Part shown: piece by piece, positions 23,228 to 35,399 of the stretch
Numbering within the stretch: position 1 is the first letter of the stretch
Layout: each line of letters starts with the position of its first letter
Source of the DNA: Ampelocalamus luodianensis
Lineage: Eukaryota; Streptophyta; Magnoliopsida; Poales; Poaceae
Direction of reading: 5' to 3'
NCBI GenBank assembly: GCA_036346255.1
Contig: CM070629.1
Span: 6,267,001-6,331,000 of the forward strand
DNA length: 64,000 nucleotides
The notes under the pieces: generated by a model
Seen by the model: only the letters and a program-made list of their open reading frames with translations
What the model was told of the DNA's origin: nothing
Databases searched by the model: none
Position numbers and translations under genes: made by a program

Positions 23228-26200
23228 ATGGGTGCGGCGAGGATGGGGTCGACCGTGACCGTGGCGGGGATGGCGGCGGCGGTGATGTGGGCGGGGATGG
23301 CGGCGGCGGCCGTGTACGAGGTGGGCGACAAGGTCGGGTGGACCGTCATGGGCAACCCCAACTACGGCGCCTGGGCCGGCTCCAAGAGGTTCCATTTCGG
23401 CGACACCGTTGGTACGTCTTAAGTCTCTCACACGCACACACCTGCTTCTCTTGGTAGTGAACTCCATTTTTCTTCACCATTCCGGGCTACTATAGAATTA
23501 AGAATCTTGATGTAAACAGACCTCACTTTCGTTGGTGAAACCTGAAGATCGAGCCTATGACCTTTCGTTCTCCTTCTAGGAGACTCCACAAATTTCTTGT
23601 CTGTCCTATATGGCTTTATCTTGCGAGATTCCAGTAGCCACGGAGCAAAACCTCTTCGAATTCTTTGAGATTTTTACCTGCCCTCAGATTAAACTTAGCC
23701 TTCATCAGATGAATCAACCGCAAATTCCGAAAAACTGAAGCCATAATGAAATCCGGAGTGCTAGGATAGCAACTTGGCAAAAGCTCACACGAGTGGCAGA
23801 CAGAGAGCATTTCACTCTCCTGTCCAGTGGCTACAAGTACTACACTTGTTAAGAAACTCGAAGCGGGCCCGATCTCCCACTTCTAGCTACTAGCTTTGCA
23901 AAATTTGCTCGCAACGAGACACGGTCGCACGGACACTTGTCGCAGTACGCAGTTAGCAACGCTCGCTCCTTGTGCGGTATGGGAGGCACCGGATCCGGGT
24001 CGTCGCTATTCCTAACCTTGGCTTTTACTGTAGCCTTCTGCCACGTGAGAGCACCGAGACATGGTTGACGTTTGCGACCTCGGCTCTTTGTACAGTTGGT
24101 TTCACACTTTTCACGGTGGTGCTAGCCCAGCGTATAGCCGTGCTATGTTTGTGTACGCGCGGCACGGCCGTCGCGATCGGCTCTCCCCGTGCTCGGTGTG
24201 ATGTGATACTAGGCGACTCGGGTCAAATCCTCGTTCATTGCCCGGCGATAAATACTAGGCGTGTAGACCAACTTTATCGAGAAGGTTGTGCCTGCTACAA
24301 AATCCTACTGTGGGCCAATGAGCCATTACTTAGTTAATGGGAATCGATGGTATTGCAAATGAAAGAGACGGAACAAACTCAGGAACACACACAAAGTGGG
24401 GTGCAGCGTGAAGCTAGAACCGCGCACTAGTGCATACAGTGGGCGTGGGACAGTGTATGACTGTAGTGGGACTGTGGGAGAACCTCACGTCACGATGCTA
24501 GATTCGCGAGCAGCGAGCAAAGCTTCTGGAAAACGAGATATTTCCGGTGCGCGACGCGACCCTTTTTTGAGTTCCCCCCCTAGCCAGACGCCAGTGGTCC
24601 GTCCCATCCATGTGTCTGGAAGGGTGGCCGTTTCGGCGCTTTTGCAACGTGACGCAGGCCCCTGCCGGGTGCCGCATCGCGCAGCACCGCGCAGCGCACG
24701 GCACGAGCTGGGCCTCACACCGGTTGCCGACGATACGGGCGCGCGCGCTGTGGCACTGGCAACCACCAGTCCACCGCCCCTGCCTGGCTGCCTGTGCCTG
24801 ATCCATCCCGTGGGTGGGGCTGCGGCTGGCGGTGGCGGCCACCGGCTTTTCCATCCGCCTTTTTTCTGTACCCGTCCGAGTGCCCGACCGGACGCTCGCG
24901 GGCCAGCTTTCCTGCGCTGCCTCGCCTTGTCCTGCTAGGTTTTTCTAGCTCTTGTTCTGTTCTGTACTGCCCCGTCCGATTAGGACGAAGAACGTTTCGG
25001 TTCGGTTCACGGCGCTATTAGCTTAGCTGGTTTGATGCGTACGTCTCACCGGGGTTTATGCGCTGCTTCTGGTGCGTGCGTGCTGCAGATCTGTCGTGTC
25101 GTGTTTGGTAGCTAGCATCTAGTAAGTAGCTTAGAACCGTGCGGTAATATGTCTTAAAGCTTGTTTCAAGCGAGCTGTAAAACTAGTTTGCCGGATCAAA
25201 CTCCTGCTGCCATTTGTTCCATTTCAGAATGGACGCGACTAGGACGTTGTACGTTGCCATACGATCTAGCGCCATAGGGTTCAGTCATCCGATCTCAATA
25301 CGTTCTTCTGAAACAAGCTAAAAGGAATAGACTGTTACCTGTTCTCCCGAAACAAGGGAAAAAGGAATAGACTGTTACCTGACGTCAGCGACACTCAGCG
25401 TACACACTTTAGACTGTCTTCTCCCCAAGAAAAAGGCAGTTCTGATTTCTGAAAGAACATACTGCTGGTAATATACTTCCGTCTTCTTCCTGGGTCTGGA
25501 AAAGTATGTAAGATCAGTATGTGAAAGTGTACAACCACTGGCGAAAATTGGCCAGGCTCAGGTATGCTTATTAGGCAACCCATAATGTTGTTTTTTCAGC
25601 TCTAAAGCCTCTGTTTGCTTTGTTGCTTAGGCATGTAAGAATGACTTTTCTCGCTTTTAGGAAAAGTGTTTTGCGCAATTAGACATGTCTGGTGATTATT
25701 TGTAGCCACCTTTTTCCTTGGTTGAAAAACATGTACAACATCGTAGGCACTTTTGCAGTTGCAGGCCGCAACTGAAGAAAGTTGAGGTCTGGGGGAATAC
25801 TACTGCCTCTTAAAAGTTGGGGTAATTTGTTATATACAATTGAATAACTTGAAATCTTCGTGATATATCACTAATGTCTTACTGACATATGGCCTTTGGA
25901 CAAACATGTGAGTGATATATTGTGAATTATGCAGTGATTTAGTAACATATTGTGAATTTTATTTTAAAAGTTTGTGTGTGTTTTTTTTGTACATTGAATG
26001 ATCCCCATCAATCCATCATGAGCTATGGAGCAAAATAAAGTACTACACGTGATACACATAAAAACTACTATTTAATCAAACACGTGATTCATTCTAAAGC
26101 AATTTCGCAAAGCAGCAGTGCAGTACTATGATTCTTCTTTCCTACATCAATTCTCCCGTAGCAGCATTTTTGCGGCACTTTGACACTTTGTCCACGTCAC

Positions 26201-29200
26201 TTTTAATGCCAACATAAGCTCAGGAGGGTAAGAGAAAAATGAGAGGCTTTGATTAACTGTGCCTTCACATACTTTTGAAACAGCGCCCCATGTTAGAATT
26301 GCCACAAATGAATCACGCATCTTTAAATCTTGGAAGTTCTTTTCCTGCTTAAATAAGCTCACTCTGTCTGTAACAAGTACAAGTACTGGTCCAGTTTCTT
26401 CTTTCTGGTGCGACGGCCTCGCAGGGCAAGGCCACTATTGAGTATTGATCCTGACTCATTGGTTGCTTGCTGCAAAAACCTCCTGCTGGATTGCACTGTG
26501 GAAAGTCTAATAGTTTCTATTTATCCGCCCGTTAAATTAAAATAAAAAATGTTCTAGTCTAGCCCAGTCTCTCCACTAGGCAAACTTTTTCCACAAATCA
26601 AGATCCCAATATGGTGCACATAATACATATCATGCTTCGATTGTTCCTAGTTGGTTCCACTGTCTATCAGAATTCACAATTTGGGGTACTTTTTTCGGGG
26701 ACCATCATCTCCCTCCTTTCTTCAACCCAAACTAGCCAGGGAGCCAGGGACGGACCATGCTGTTCCTCTCCTCATGTGCCTGAAATCCTTTTTTGCAACT
26801 TGTGAAATAGGAGTAGTGTTTGGGCCCTGTTGCCAACTCACCGATGCATGCGCTCTCATTATATGGCTCATGTCGTGCTCTTTTCCGCGGGCAATCTCTT
26901 GTGATCCGAAAAGACGACGGCACGTATGTCATCTTTAGCCAGCATAGAGTAATCAAAGAACCACAGATGTATGTAGCTGTAGCCCATCCAGCAAGAGGGT
27001 CTATGATTATCACTGTATATGAATAAGATAAGAGTTGCCAAAGTATCATGTTTGCGATGTGGATACCAGGTCGAGGTAGGCCCATGAGCTGTAAAGTTGG
27101 CATGGTGATCATATTATTTGTTCCACTGGAGATGCCACTCAAGTCAAACAAGTTCTGGGCTTTTACCTGTTTAGCTCTTAAGTGATTCTAGATTGAATAT
27201 CTTTATGATAGCTACCTGTCAGCTGATCTGATTTTTTTTAACTAAACAAAGATTAATTTTTTAATGAAATGTTTGAGGAGAGTTCAGACATTGTCAATCA
27301 CATCTAAACAATTGGTTAAGCCATTGCTGAGGAGAGTGGAAAGTTAGATTGTAGCTTGTTGGTATGGATGCAGATAGGTGGATAGTGTGGAGCTTTTATT
27401 AGCTGATTCTGCTTTTCTATCTGTTTTTTACCTCTTAAGTGGTTCTAGATCGAATTTCTTTCATAGCTACATGTCAGCTACTCTCTCTCTCTTTTTTTTA
27501 ATAAAAAAGAGCTTAATTTTATTGAAATGTATGTCGAGAGTTAAGACGTATTGTCAATCACAGGTAGATAATTAGTCAAGTCATAGTTGGAGGGCGAGTG
27601 AAATTGTAGCATGTTGTCATGGATGCAGCTAGCTGGATTGTGTGTAGCTTTTAGTAGCAGTTTCTAAAGGCGTACCAGATCTGCCGATTGCTATTGAGTG
27701 GGTTGGTAGTGTTTGAAATATGGATAATATATTAATTCCAGATTTTATTACGAGGTAAAGATCATATAAAACTAGAGATGTATAAAGCAATATTAACAAC
27801 ATACAACTCATTGCACTTCTAAACATACACAATAATAGGATTATAACAGAATAGTTTGGTCGTACAACTAACTTACAGTCGGACTTGATGAAGGACAGGA
27901 AGCAGCGCAGACTCGAAGTAGTGCAGAACGTAAATGAAGCAGTGAAGCGAGCGATCGCGCAGATGCGCTGCCCAGAAACTTTATTGTCGCTCCGTGCAAA
28001 TGAACTATGCGACAATGGTTCGAAGATATCCGTCCACCCTCCTTTCCGGTGCAAACCGAGGAGAAAGGATGACTTAGTTCGACAGCACAACTCTCTAGCG
28101 CAATTGAACAGAAATGAGGAAGAAGAACATAGAAGTGAATTGATCGATCTCAGGTCTAGATGTCTCCAGATCTTTTAAAGGTCGAGACAGTTACTCTCTA
28201 GTAACTGCATAATAAAGCGCATATTAAACCACTGGTAACTGCTAATTCAAAACTAATTAATGGTAATTAAGCAGTGTTTATCAGTTCCTGATTATACACT
28301 GGTCTATAGCTTCGACCACTGATCTACAATTTCAACCAATGTATTTCGACCGCATTATTTCGACTACACTGGTCTATGGATCCGATCACTATTTTTTGAC
28401 TATTGTGTTTTGATCACACTGGTCTATGGATCCAAGTCACAAGTTATGCGAATATACGTGCGTGCGTACGTGCATGTGTGTGACTTTAGCTATAGTCCTC
28501 CTCATATCACCCCATGTTATATGTCACATGTTTCAAATGGTAACAGTGACTCCACCTCATAAATTATTTCCCACCACTTGGCTAGGCAATACGGAACTAA
28601 ACCATACATGCTTTGTAATGTCATGAATGAATAAGTTTTTACACTTATAGACCCAATTCTAACAGTTAGGATCATTGCTGATATGAAATGCACCTGATGG
28701 TTCATCCTTCCTCAGCAATCAATGCAAAACCAAAAGTTTGCCCATGATAATGTTGACATTTTATATGTATGTGCCCAGCACAATTGCCAAGGGGGCCCTT
28801 GACACTAGGACATTAATATGATCAAGTGCGTGGCTGAATAGTTTAACAATGTGTCCAAGCTCATATCAATTTAATAACTTCTGCAAATGATCGTTCATGT
28901 TGATGGTCCGATTTAACTCTATTTTACCAAGTTTTATATGTCGTTCCAAATCTTGCAGTAGCTTCTTCAGAAAACTCACTGCGCGCTCATGCAGGATATC
29001 TTCCTACGTACTGCTGATTTTATCGATCAACTGTTGGATTCTTACCGACCAAGCTCACAATACTTACGCTTGATGATTTCCTTGTCTGAAAATGCCGCAG
29101 TATTCACATACGACAAGCAGTTCCACAACGTGCTGGCGGTGAGCAAGGCGGACTACAAGAACTGCAACGTCACGAAGCCGATCGCCACCTGGTCCACGGG

Positions 29201-29504
29201 CAAGGACTCCGTCGTCCTCAACGCCACCGGCCACCACTACTTCATCTGCGGCTTCCCGGGCCACTGCGGTATCGGGCAGAAGGTCGACATCCACGTGGCC
29301 ACGGTCAGCCCCTCTGCTGCCCCTTCCATAGCGCCCGCCCCGGCTCCCGGCTCCGAGCCCGCCGGCGGTGGCTCGTCCGGTCGCGCCGCTGCTGCCGCGC
29401 CGTCACCTCACGGCAACGCTGCATCCACCGTCGGCTGCTCCGTGACCATGACACTCGCCGTGTCCGTGCTCTCCGTTGCTGCCGCCGGCCTGAACTTCCT
29501 GTAG
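23228..29504 (+). CDS. Phytocyanin, stellacyanin/mavicyanin-like blue copper protein, GPI-anchored (195 aa)
   Basis: Two exons, 23228-23411 and 29101-29504, join in frame across GT-AG splice sites (G|GTACGT and CCGCAG|TA). The ATG lies in GGCCATGGG context; the frame extending upstream to 23198 has no earlier ATG. Residues 1-28 form an Ala-rich signal peptide. A plastocyanin-like domain starts VYEVGDKVGW. All four type-1 copper ligands are visible: His70 (FHNV), Cys111 and His116 (CGFPGHC), and axial Gln121 rather than Met, which places it with stellacyanins. Cys83 and Cys117 can form the conserved disulfide. A Pro/Ala/Ser-rich arabinogalactan-like stretch follows, then a hydrophobic tail (TMTLAVSVLSVAAAG) expected to be replaced by a GPI anchor. 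The likely role is electron transfer or cell-wall/apoplast signalling at the plasma membrane. The 5.7 kb intron is unusually long. Confidence 0.9.
27163..27660. repeat. Tandem duplication of about 245 bp in the phytocyanin intron
   Basis: The first unit (about 27163-27408) and the second (about 27420-27660) share the same order of blocks: TTACCT...CTCTTAAGTG, TTCTAGAT, CATAGCTAC...GTCAGCT, a T-rich run, ATTGTCAATCACA, GTCATGGATGCAG (second unit) and GGTATGGATGCAG (first unit), and GTGTAGCTTTTA / GTGGAGCTTTTA. Differences, including indels around the T-rich run, indicate an old duplication. Confidence 0.7.
27710..28440 (-). mobile_element. Possible Copia-type LTR fragment (minus strand) in the phytocyanin intron
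   Basis: Read on the minus strand the segment ends CCATATTTCAAACA, close to the end of the solo LTR at 34652-35378 (CATATATTCAACA), and both contain GCAGTTAC / CAGTTACTAG motifs at similar places. The right limit is unclear; it includes three copies of CACTGGTCTAT (about 28308, 28368 and 28412). No target duplication was found, so the call is weak. Confidence 0.3.
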
Positions 29505-29902
29505 TCCGGACGCGCGTTGTCGGTTAGGATGCATGGCGCCTTGTGAATTGTGAGCTTGCGTTTGTTGCCGTATGAGCAGGATGCAGGAGCATCTGGACCT
29601 GTGTTTATTTCTGTTTTGCCCTTTTTGTTTCATACACTAGTCTTGAGTGTGGATCTTGGTTTGATTCGGGGATTTGTGCCGGTTGTCACTTCATGCGTTC
29701 GGCTGTTTATTCATCTCAGTTTAGTTTTATCAATTGAGCACTCGTAGTTTTACTGTTGCATTGGTCGTCTGCCGGTTAGCATATTTCACACAACTGTCGC
29801 ACATAATTGCTTGACCACCACGGTACACGGTCTTCGCACAAGTTTATCACCATTGCTTCATTGGTGTCGGACCCGAATTTAGTCAATTCAGAATCCTCTA
29901 TG

Positions 29903-30007
29903 AATCCACTGTACTATTTACTGGATCAGTAGATAGTACTCATATATACATCACTAAATCACTGTACTATTTCTTGGATCAGTAGATAGTACTCTTAGAT
30001 ACATCAC
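29903..30007. repeat. 52 bp tandem duplication inside the solo LTR
   Basis: The block AAT(C)CACTGTACTATTT...GGATCAGTAGATAGTACTC...ACATCACT occurs twice in direct succession with few differences. It lies at the left end of the 3.6 kb solo LTR, its U5 side in minus orientation. Confidence 0.85.
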
Positions 30008-32918
30008 TAAATCATTTGATACCGGACGTAAACTGTATCATTCATTAAATATAAATATCAGAGTTCACATAGATCGCATCGTGTCAAATTTTACAATAGG
30101 GCCGATCAGACCAAATAGATACATTTCATAAAAAGCGGAAACAAAAGGTGTAGGCACATCTCGCCATAGGCAAGCGACTAGGGTAACCTGTGTGCAACCG
30201 ATATTATCCAAGGATTTGGATAATATTGATGTGCGCAAGCACCGACTTAGCCGGTTAGACTGGGGTGAGACCTAGTCTACTAAAGACTAATATATTCTCC
30301 ACCGTCTTCGTTGCCATCAACATCTGGATCCTCAAAATTAGCGTAGTATCCTTGGTCTACGAGCTCTAAGGGGATCTAGAGCAGCGAGAGTGAGCACAAA
30401 TAACAGTGCCCGCAAGCTAACACATAGAATGCAATAGTATACATGCAAGGTTTAACAAGGATGGCTCGGGCTCTTTTATTTGCTAAAGGTAACATTTTTT
30501 TTATTACAATAATTAGAAATTCCTATGACTTAGTATTTTAACCAAATCATATTTTATCATAGAGAGAAGTTGTGCAATATTTATAATGGTGCAGATTCCA
30601 TTCACTTGTTACATGGTTTCATCCATCATATGCTTAATTTTGATTACTAGGGTTACATCCACCAAATTATCAATAATGGGTTACATCCACCAAGGAAAAA
30701 AAAACTAAAATCAGGGTTACATCCACCGGATGAGTTTTTATCCCACTCACAAATATTTTTACAATAGAAACTAACTTGAGTAAGTTCCCATGTCGGCCCT
30801 TGACCGTAGACACGGCTATTCGAATAATTTATGCTCTGCAAAGACTGTACGCTTTACACACAAGAGATAATCAACTTGATGTATTCCACACATTTCTTTA
30901 GACATATGAATTAAGGAGATCACCACAAGGCCTTTACAATGCATCCCTCGGTGTAGGTTACACCCGCTAAGGTTTCATCTGAGGGTGATTACGTCTACCA
31001 CACCCAGACCCCCTCTTGCGCCACCCGACGGCTTAAACTAGCAACACGACCCGTGTCCACGACGGCTTAAAACCAGCGACACGACTTGTGGGTCACTCTA
31101 ATGGTGCAACTCGTATTGGTGGATACAAATTATTTAGTCAGGTCGACACCATTATAGACTTGTGGTTGCACTATTTTACATTAAAAGGTCATCACATGAT
31201 TAAGTTCTTAAAGTCATCTGAACGATACATACCACATACCACCAATTCTCGTGCTACATCCACACCATCCATCATACCATCCGCCTAGATGTGGTAACAA
31301 CAAGTTATTAGGGTATTGAGAAGCATAAACTAAATTATTTCAAATATATCAGTCATTTCCCTCCAATGACTGCTCGAAACAAGTTTTATGATTAAAAGAT
31401 GATGATTAGGGCAATTAATGTCCCGATACTTAAGCAAGACTAGCATGGCGCTTAAGTACAATCTATAGCTAGTATGGTTACCACATAATTATCTAGGGTG
31501 ACAAGGATTAAGTGATTCAAATGTCAAGGGATAGTATATTGATAATACTAGAGTATCAAGTTAGCATGAATCTATCATAAAATTTGACATACATTTGTAT
31601 AATGAATTAAACATGCAATTTGATAATTTAAAAGAATATAAATTTGCACAAATGTAGGTTCAATATGATCAAAGTGTTGACTCTCTTGGGTCAAAAGCAG
31701 GTGGTTCTTGAAAGTCTTAAGCTTGCTCGAACTGGGGCTCTCCCGCGTCTTCATACTCTATTCAGACGATCGCATCAGAAAAAGAACAAACAGACGAGTA
31801 AAGCAAATAAATACAAAATAAATATCAAATGAGCTCTAAATTGAACAAAACCACTGCCATTAGAAATATATTGAATTTAGAAAATTTTAGAAAGAAATTT
31901 TTATTAAATTTGGAGTTAAAACGAGGGAAAACGGGTTGTCCGAAGTTTACTTTTGAATTAAATCCAAAAAAAGAATAGAGGAGAGAGAAACTCTCTCACT
32001 GATAGGTGGGGTCCACTGCACAATGGCTTTATTTTATTTTTTCCTTTAAATTTCTAAAGAAAATTACTACTTACAGGTGGGGTTGACTGTCATTGATTGG
32101 GTCCATGTGAATAGTGCGTGGACCGAGGGTCCATGTGCACAGTACACAGTCCACTGAGGTGCACACTATGCACTTAATGCACTGGGCCCGCTGTCATTAA
32201 CTAGGTTAAAATCGGAGTTAATCAAATGCATTAAATAAGCTTCGGACCCACGCGTCAGTTTAACTCAGTAGCAATTAAGTCAGCTTTAATCACTGCTTTG
32301 TCTAAATGATCGTGATTTGGTCTTTAATTGCGCTACTACATGACTTGTCTGTTTCTGACAAACAGAGGAGCCCTAGGGCGTTGCCTTGCCGCGATCGTCA
32401 CCGGCGAGGGGAGCCATGGCGATGCCAAAAATGAAACCCTGGGAGCTAGGCGGTCCTAAGGGTGGCGGTGATATGGCCGGCGGTGGATCAGAGCGGTGAC
32501 GCGCCGGAGTTAAGCGACGGCGGCGCTACAGTTACGGTGGGCATGGTGACCCGGCGGCACTTCAAGCTAGAAAATGAGCGCCAAAGCAACTACAAGGTTC
32601 AAGGAACTTACCGGAGTGAAGAGGAAAGTCGGAGATGGACGGAGGAGGGCTGGCGATGGTGACTCGAGGCTGCGGCGAGGTAGGTGACGCGGGGAGCTTG
32701 CCGGAGAGGATGGAGAGCCTTGGCGGTGCTTGGGATGTCTTCGGGACTTCCACTGGGTGCTCCTGGTGCAGTCGATTGGAGTGAGACGTGGTGAGTCCCA
32801 AGTGGTGACGGGGGGCAATGATTCGCCCGAAGACGAAGAAGAATGGGGAAAGGTGGCTCTCGGGGACGAACAAAGCAATGGGAAGTCAATTGGGGGTATG
32901 GCGAAGACGGTGAGGGTT

Positions 32919-32925
32919 TTTTATA
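32919..32925 (-). promoter_or_regulatory. TATA box of the 3.6 kb solo LTR
   Basis: The minus strand reads GAGGCTATAAAAAACCCTC, a good TATA box about 545 bp from the LTR start at 33467. A transcript started here would run through the LTR toward the phytocyanin gene in antisense. Confidence 0.5.
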
Positions 32926-33472
32926 GCCTCAAGGAGGGGAGAGAGCTGTTGGGCGAGGTGAGGGCCACGTGGGGTCCCGAGGGCGGCGCTAGAGTAGGGG
33001 CATGGTGGCGCCGATGGGTTTGCGCGAGAGAGAGGCAAGGAAGGTGGCGCTGTGACAGTTGGGTGCAGGCAGACGGTGGGGAGAGGGGAAAGCTAGGGGA
33101 TGGGACCGGGCGAGGGTGCAGTCGCGGAGGCGTGCTTTGGCATGCGTTGACACGGGTGGGGCGGCACAGCGCGACGCTGGCAGGCGGTGTGCCGACGGGG
33201 GCGGGGGAGCCTGAATCTGAATAGGATGCGCTCCGGTGCGCGCTCTTGACACGAGGGCACGAGCAGCGGTGCGTCCTGGGCGCGGTTCGGTGCGTGGGGC
33301 TCGGTTGGGCCAGGGGAGAGTGGAAAGGGGCCAGGGTGGGCTGGGCCAAGCCCAAGGAGATTTTGAGAACTGAAATTTGGATATCTTTTGAGAGAATTTT
33401 GAGATACACACTTGAATTCAAATCAAGTTTTGAAATTCCTTTACAAAACCAAAAACTGGATGTTACAATTGG

Positions 33473-34646
33473 CAAGGTGGCATCGTTATCACCGTGTTCT
33501 GCTACGAAGTATGGAAATGTAATTGCATTGCTTGTTGTGTTTGGTAGCCGTGGTGTTCAACTTCCAAGTCTCAACCACGTCTTCTTCGTTGGGCCATGGC
33601 TCTGAAAGTATGGATATTAATCCCTTGGGAAAACGACATGTACTACAGAACAATCCGTACATTTCCGAAAATGTAAAATAATCGTCCGGGACACAATTAT
33701 TAAGCGCATCAGTGTGATTAACAATTTTCAGAAAAAAAGCTGCCAGGAAGATGGGATGGCACTTGGTCCACAAGACAAAGACTGCAATGTCACTAGCCAT
33801 CAACCTACTTGACCTGACAGGTGTGGCACTACTTATTTGGGATGGTCCTGTCCTACGAACACTTGTTTGTGTCCTGCCTGCAGCTTCGGTATCCTGATCT
33901 GATTATGTTTGTCCTCTATGCTCAGCAACTCAGCAACAACTAAATAGTGGAATATATGTGATGTCCTGGAATTTCTTGGACTGATTCTTCTGACGTTCTC
34001 TCGTCTGCATAGCAATGCAAATTTGATGACTACCTAACAACTAGTCAACTATCTGTTGCTTATGCAGCTGCTGCAGCACATCTGAAACATCTCACAACAC
34101 CAAGTCTCCTTGCCACCTCTAAGCAAAAACCCTAGAAATTTTATTGGACAGAGGCAAGGTCGAAATCGAGATGGATCAATCATCAAACTGGAGTTACGCT
34201 AATTAAAGGTAGCGAGTCAACGGCGTGCCCTCGACAGTAACATTGTGGAATCTGTAACCGAATGTAGACAATTTCATGTGGTCATCGGTGGTAAGGTTCA
34301 ATACAAGCTCTGTCTAGCCTATAGGCTACTGACTGCTCTTTCCGACGAAATGGCTCACCAAATGCACGAATCCATGACGCAGAAGCGAATCATAGAGTCC
34401 ACTTGATGGACAGAAATAGCATTAACTGAAATTGCAGAAACAAATGTCAGCAAGTACACAAATAATCTGCCTGGAACCTTATGTAGAATCAAAATCAAAC
34501 GCATCAGCACAACAAAGATTCTACGGCACCTGCCTATGGAGCTCCGGCTGCTGTGCCGATAGAGCTTCGTGAAACCGCCATATGCCTTCTTGGCGCGCGG
34601 GGCTCGCCGCGAACCAGGAGATAGTTGGCACACTGACATGGAGGTT
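33473..34646. other. Intergenic, no supported gene
   Basis: No protein was recognised. The part at about 33720-34030 shows weak collinear similarity to the region 430-800 bp upstream of the M16 peptidase start codon. A minus-strand frame at 34355-34639 is Arg-rich and matches nothing I know. Confidence 0.4.
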
Positions 34647-34651
34647 CAACC

Positions 34652-35378
34652 TGTTGGAATTAATGCAGGCTAAGTCTAATTTTAATTCTAATTAATTTTT
34701 AAAAATCTTAAAGGTCCATATGCACGTGCTAAAACTGTTTAGTTCCACATGAAGAATTAAAGAGGAGTTACACCATCTTAAAAGGTGGAACGCGGTAACC
34801 TTCCTTGTAAAATTGGAGAGAGCCAATACACGCGCTTGCTTGCTCGCTCGCTCGCCTCGCCTTGCCACGCCTCGTTGAGCGGTGCGGTACGGTGCGCGCG
34901 CAGGCGTGTCGGGTGCGTGCGTGTTTTTCTTTATCTATTCAAAAATCGAAACGCATCGACTCGTAGTAAATGACATTAACGAACAACTGGCAGTAACGGT
35001 TCAGTTACTAGTGAGTAATGGTTGCGGTTAACACTGGTTGATGGAGAATCCATGGTGACCGTTTCTTGGTGAATTAAAAGCCTCAGAACTCTACGATTTT
35101 GTTGCTGTCTCTGGCGATCTCCATCCTACACTACGCCATGACGAATGACGACCTCACCAAGACTGCTGTTGCTCCTTCTACTAGATCTGGGTATGGCTAT
35201 CTCGCGCTTGTTGCTTGATTAGCTTTATTATCTGTTGTTATCTGGAACACCGAGATAGGTATGCTAGTTCCTATCTTTCTATAAATTCGTATGCCTATAG
35301 TGTTTTTATTTATCTGATTTGACTTATCTAATATATTTCTAGATTAAAGTAATTCAAAAAATACTCATATATTCAACA
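34652..35378 (+). mobile_element. Solo LTR, 0.73 kb, with CAACC target duplication
   Basis: The segment begins TGTTGGAATTAATGC, a common Copia LTR start, and ends ATATTCAACA. It is flanked by a perfect 5 bp repeat, CAACC, at 34647-34651 and 35379-35383. No internal sequence follows, so it is a solo LTR. Its similarity to the weaker candidate at 27710-28440 suggests one family. Confidence 0.8.
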
Positions 35379-35399
35379 CAACCATGTCGGGGATGCATG

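Larger units (their letters stand above)
23412..29100 (+). other. 5.7 kb intron of the phytocyanin gene
   Basis: The intron starts GTACGT and ends CCGCAG. It contains a GC-rich section (about 24400-25020) with chance open frames, a short direct duplication of GGAATAGACTGTTACCTG (about 25324 and 25366), a 245 bp tandem duplication (27163-27660) and LTR-like sequence (27710-28440). No nested gene was recognised. Confidence 0.7.
29865..33467 (-). mobile_element. Solo LTR, 3.6 kb, with ATTGG target duplication
   Basis: The segment is bounded by TGTCGG at 29865 and TGTTACA ending at 33467, giving 5'-TG...CA-3' ends on either strand. It is flanked by a perfect 5 bp duplication, ATTGG, at 29860-29864 and 33468-33472. 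On the minus strand it begins TGTAACATCC, a frequent grass LTR start, and has a TATA box at 32919-32925. There is no internal region, primer site or pol, so this is a solo LTR left by recombination. The size suggests a long-LTR Gypsy family; the family name cannot be settled by eye. It lies 360 bp beyond the phytocyanin stop codon. Confidence 0.85.

Noticed and set aside
24396..24938. 180-codon plus-strand frame in the phytocyanin intron
   Set aside because: GC-rich chance frame; overlapping minus-strand frames are similarly long and none shows a domain.
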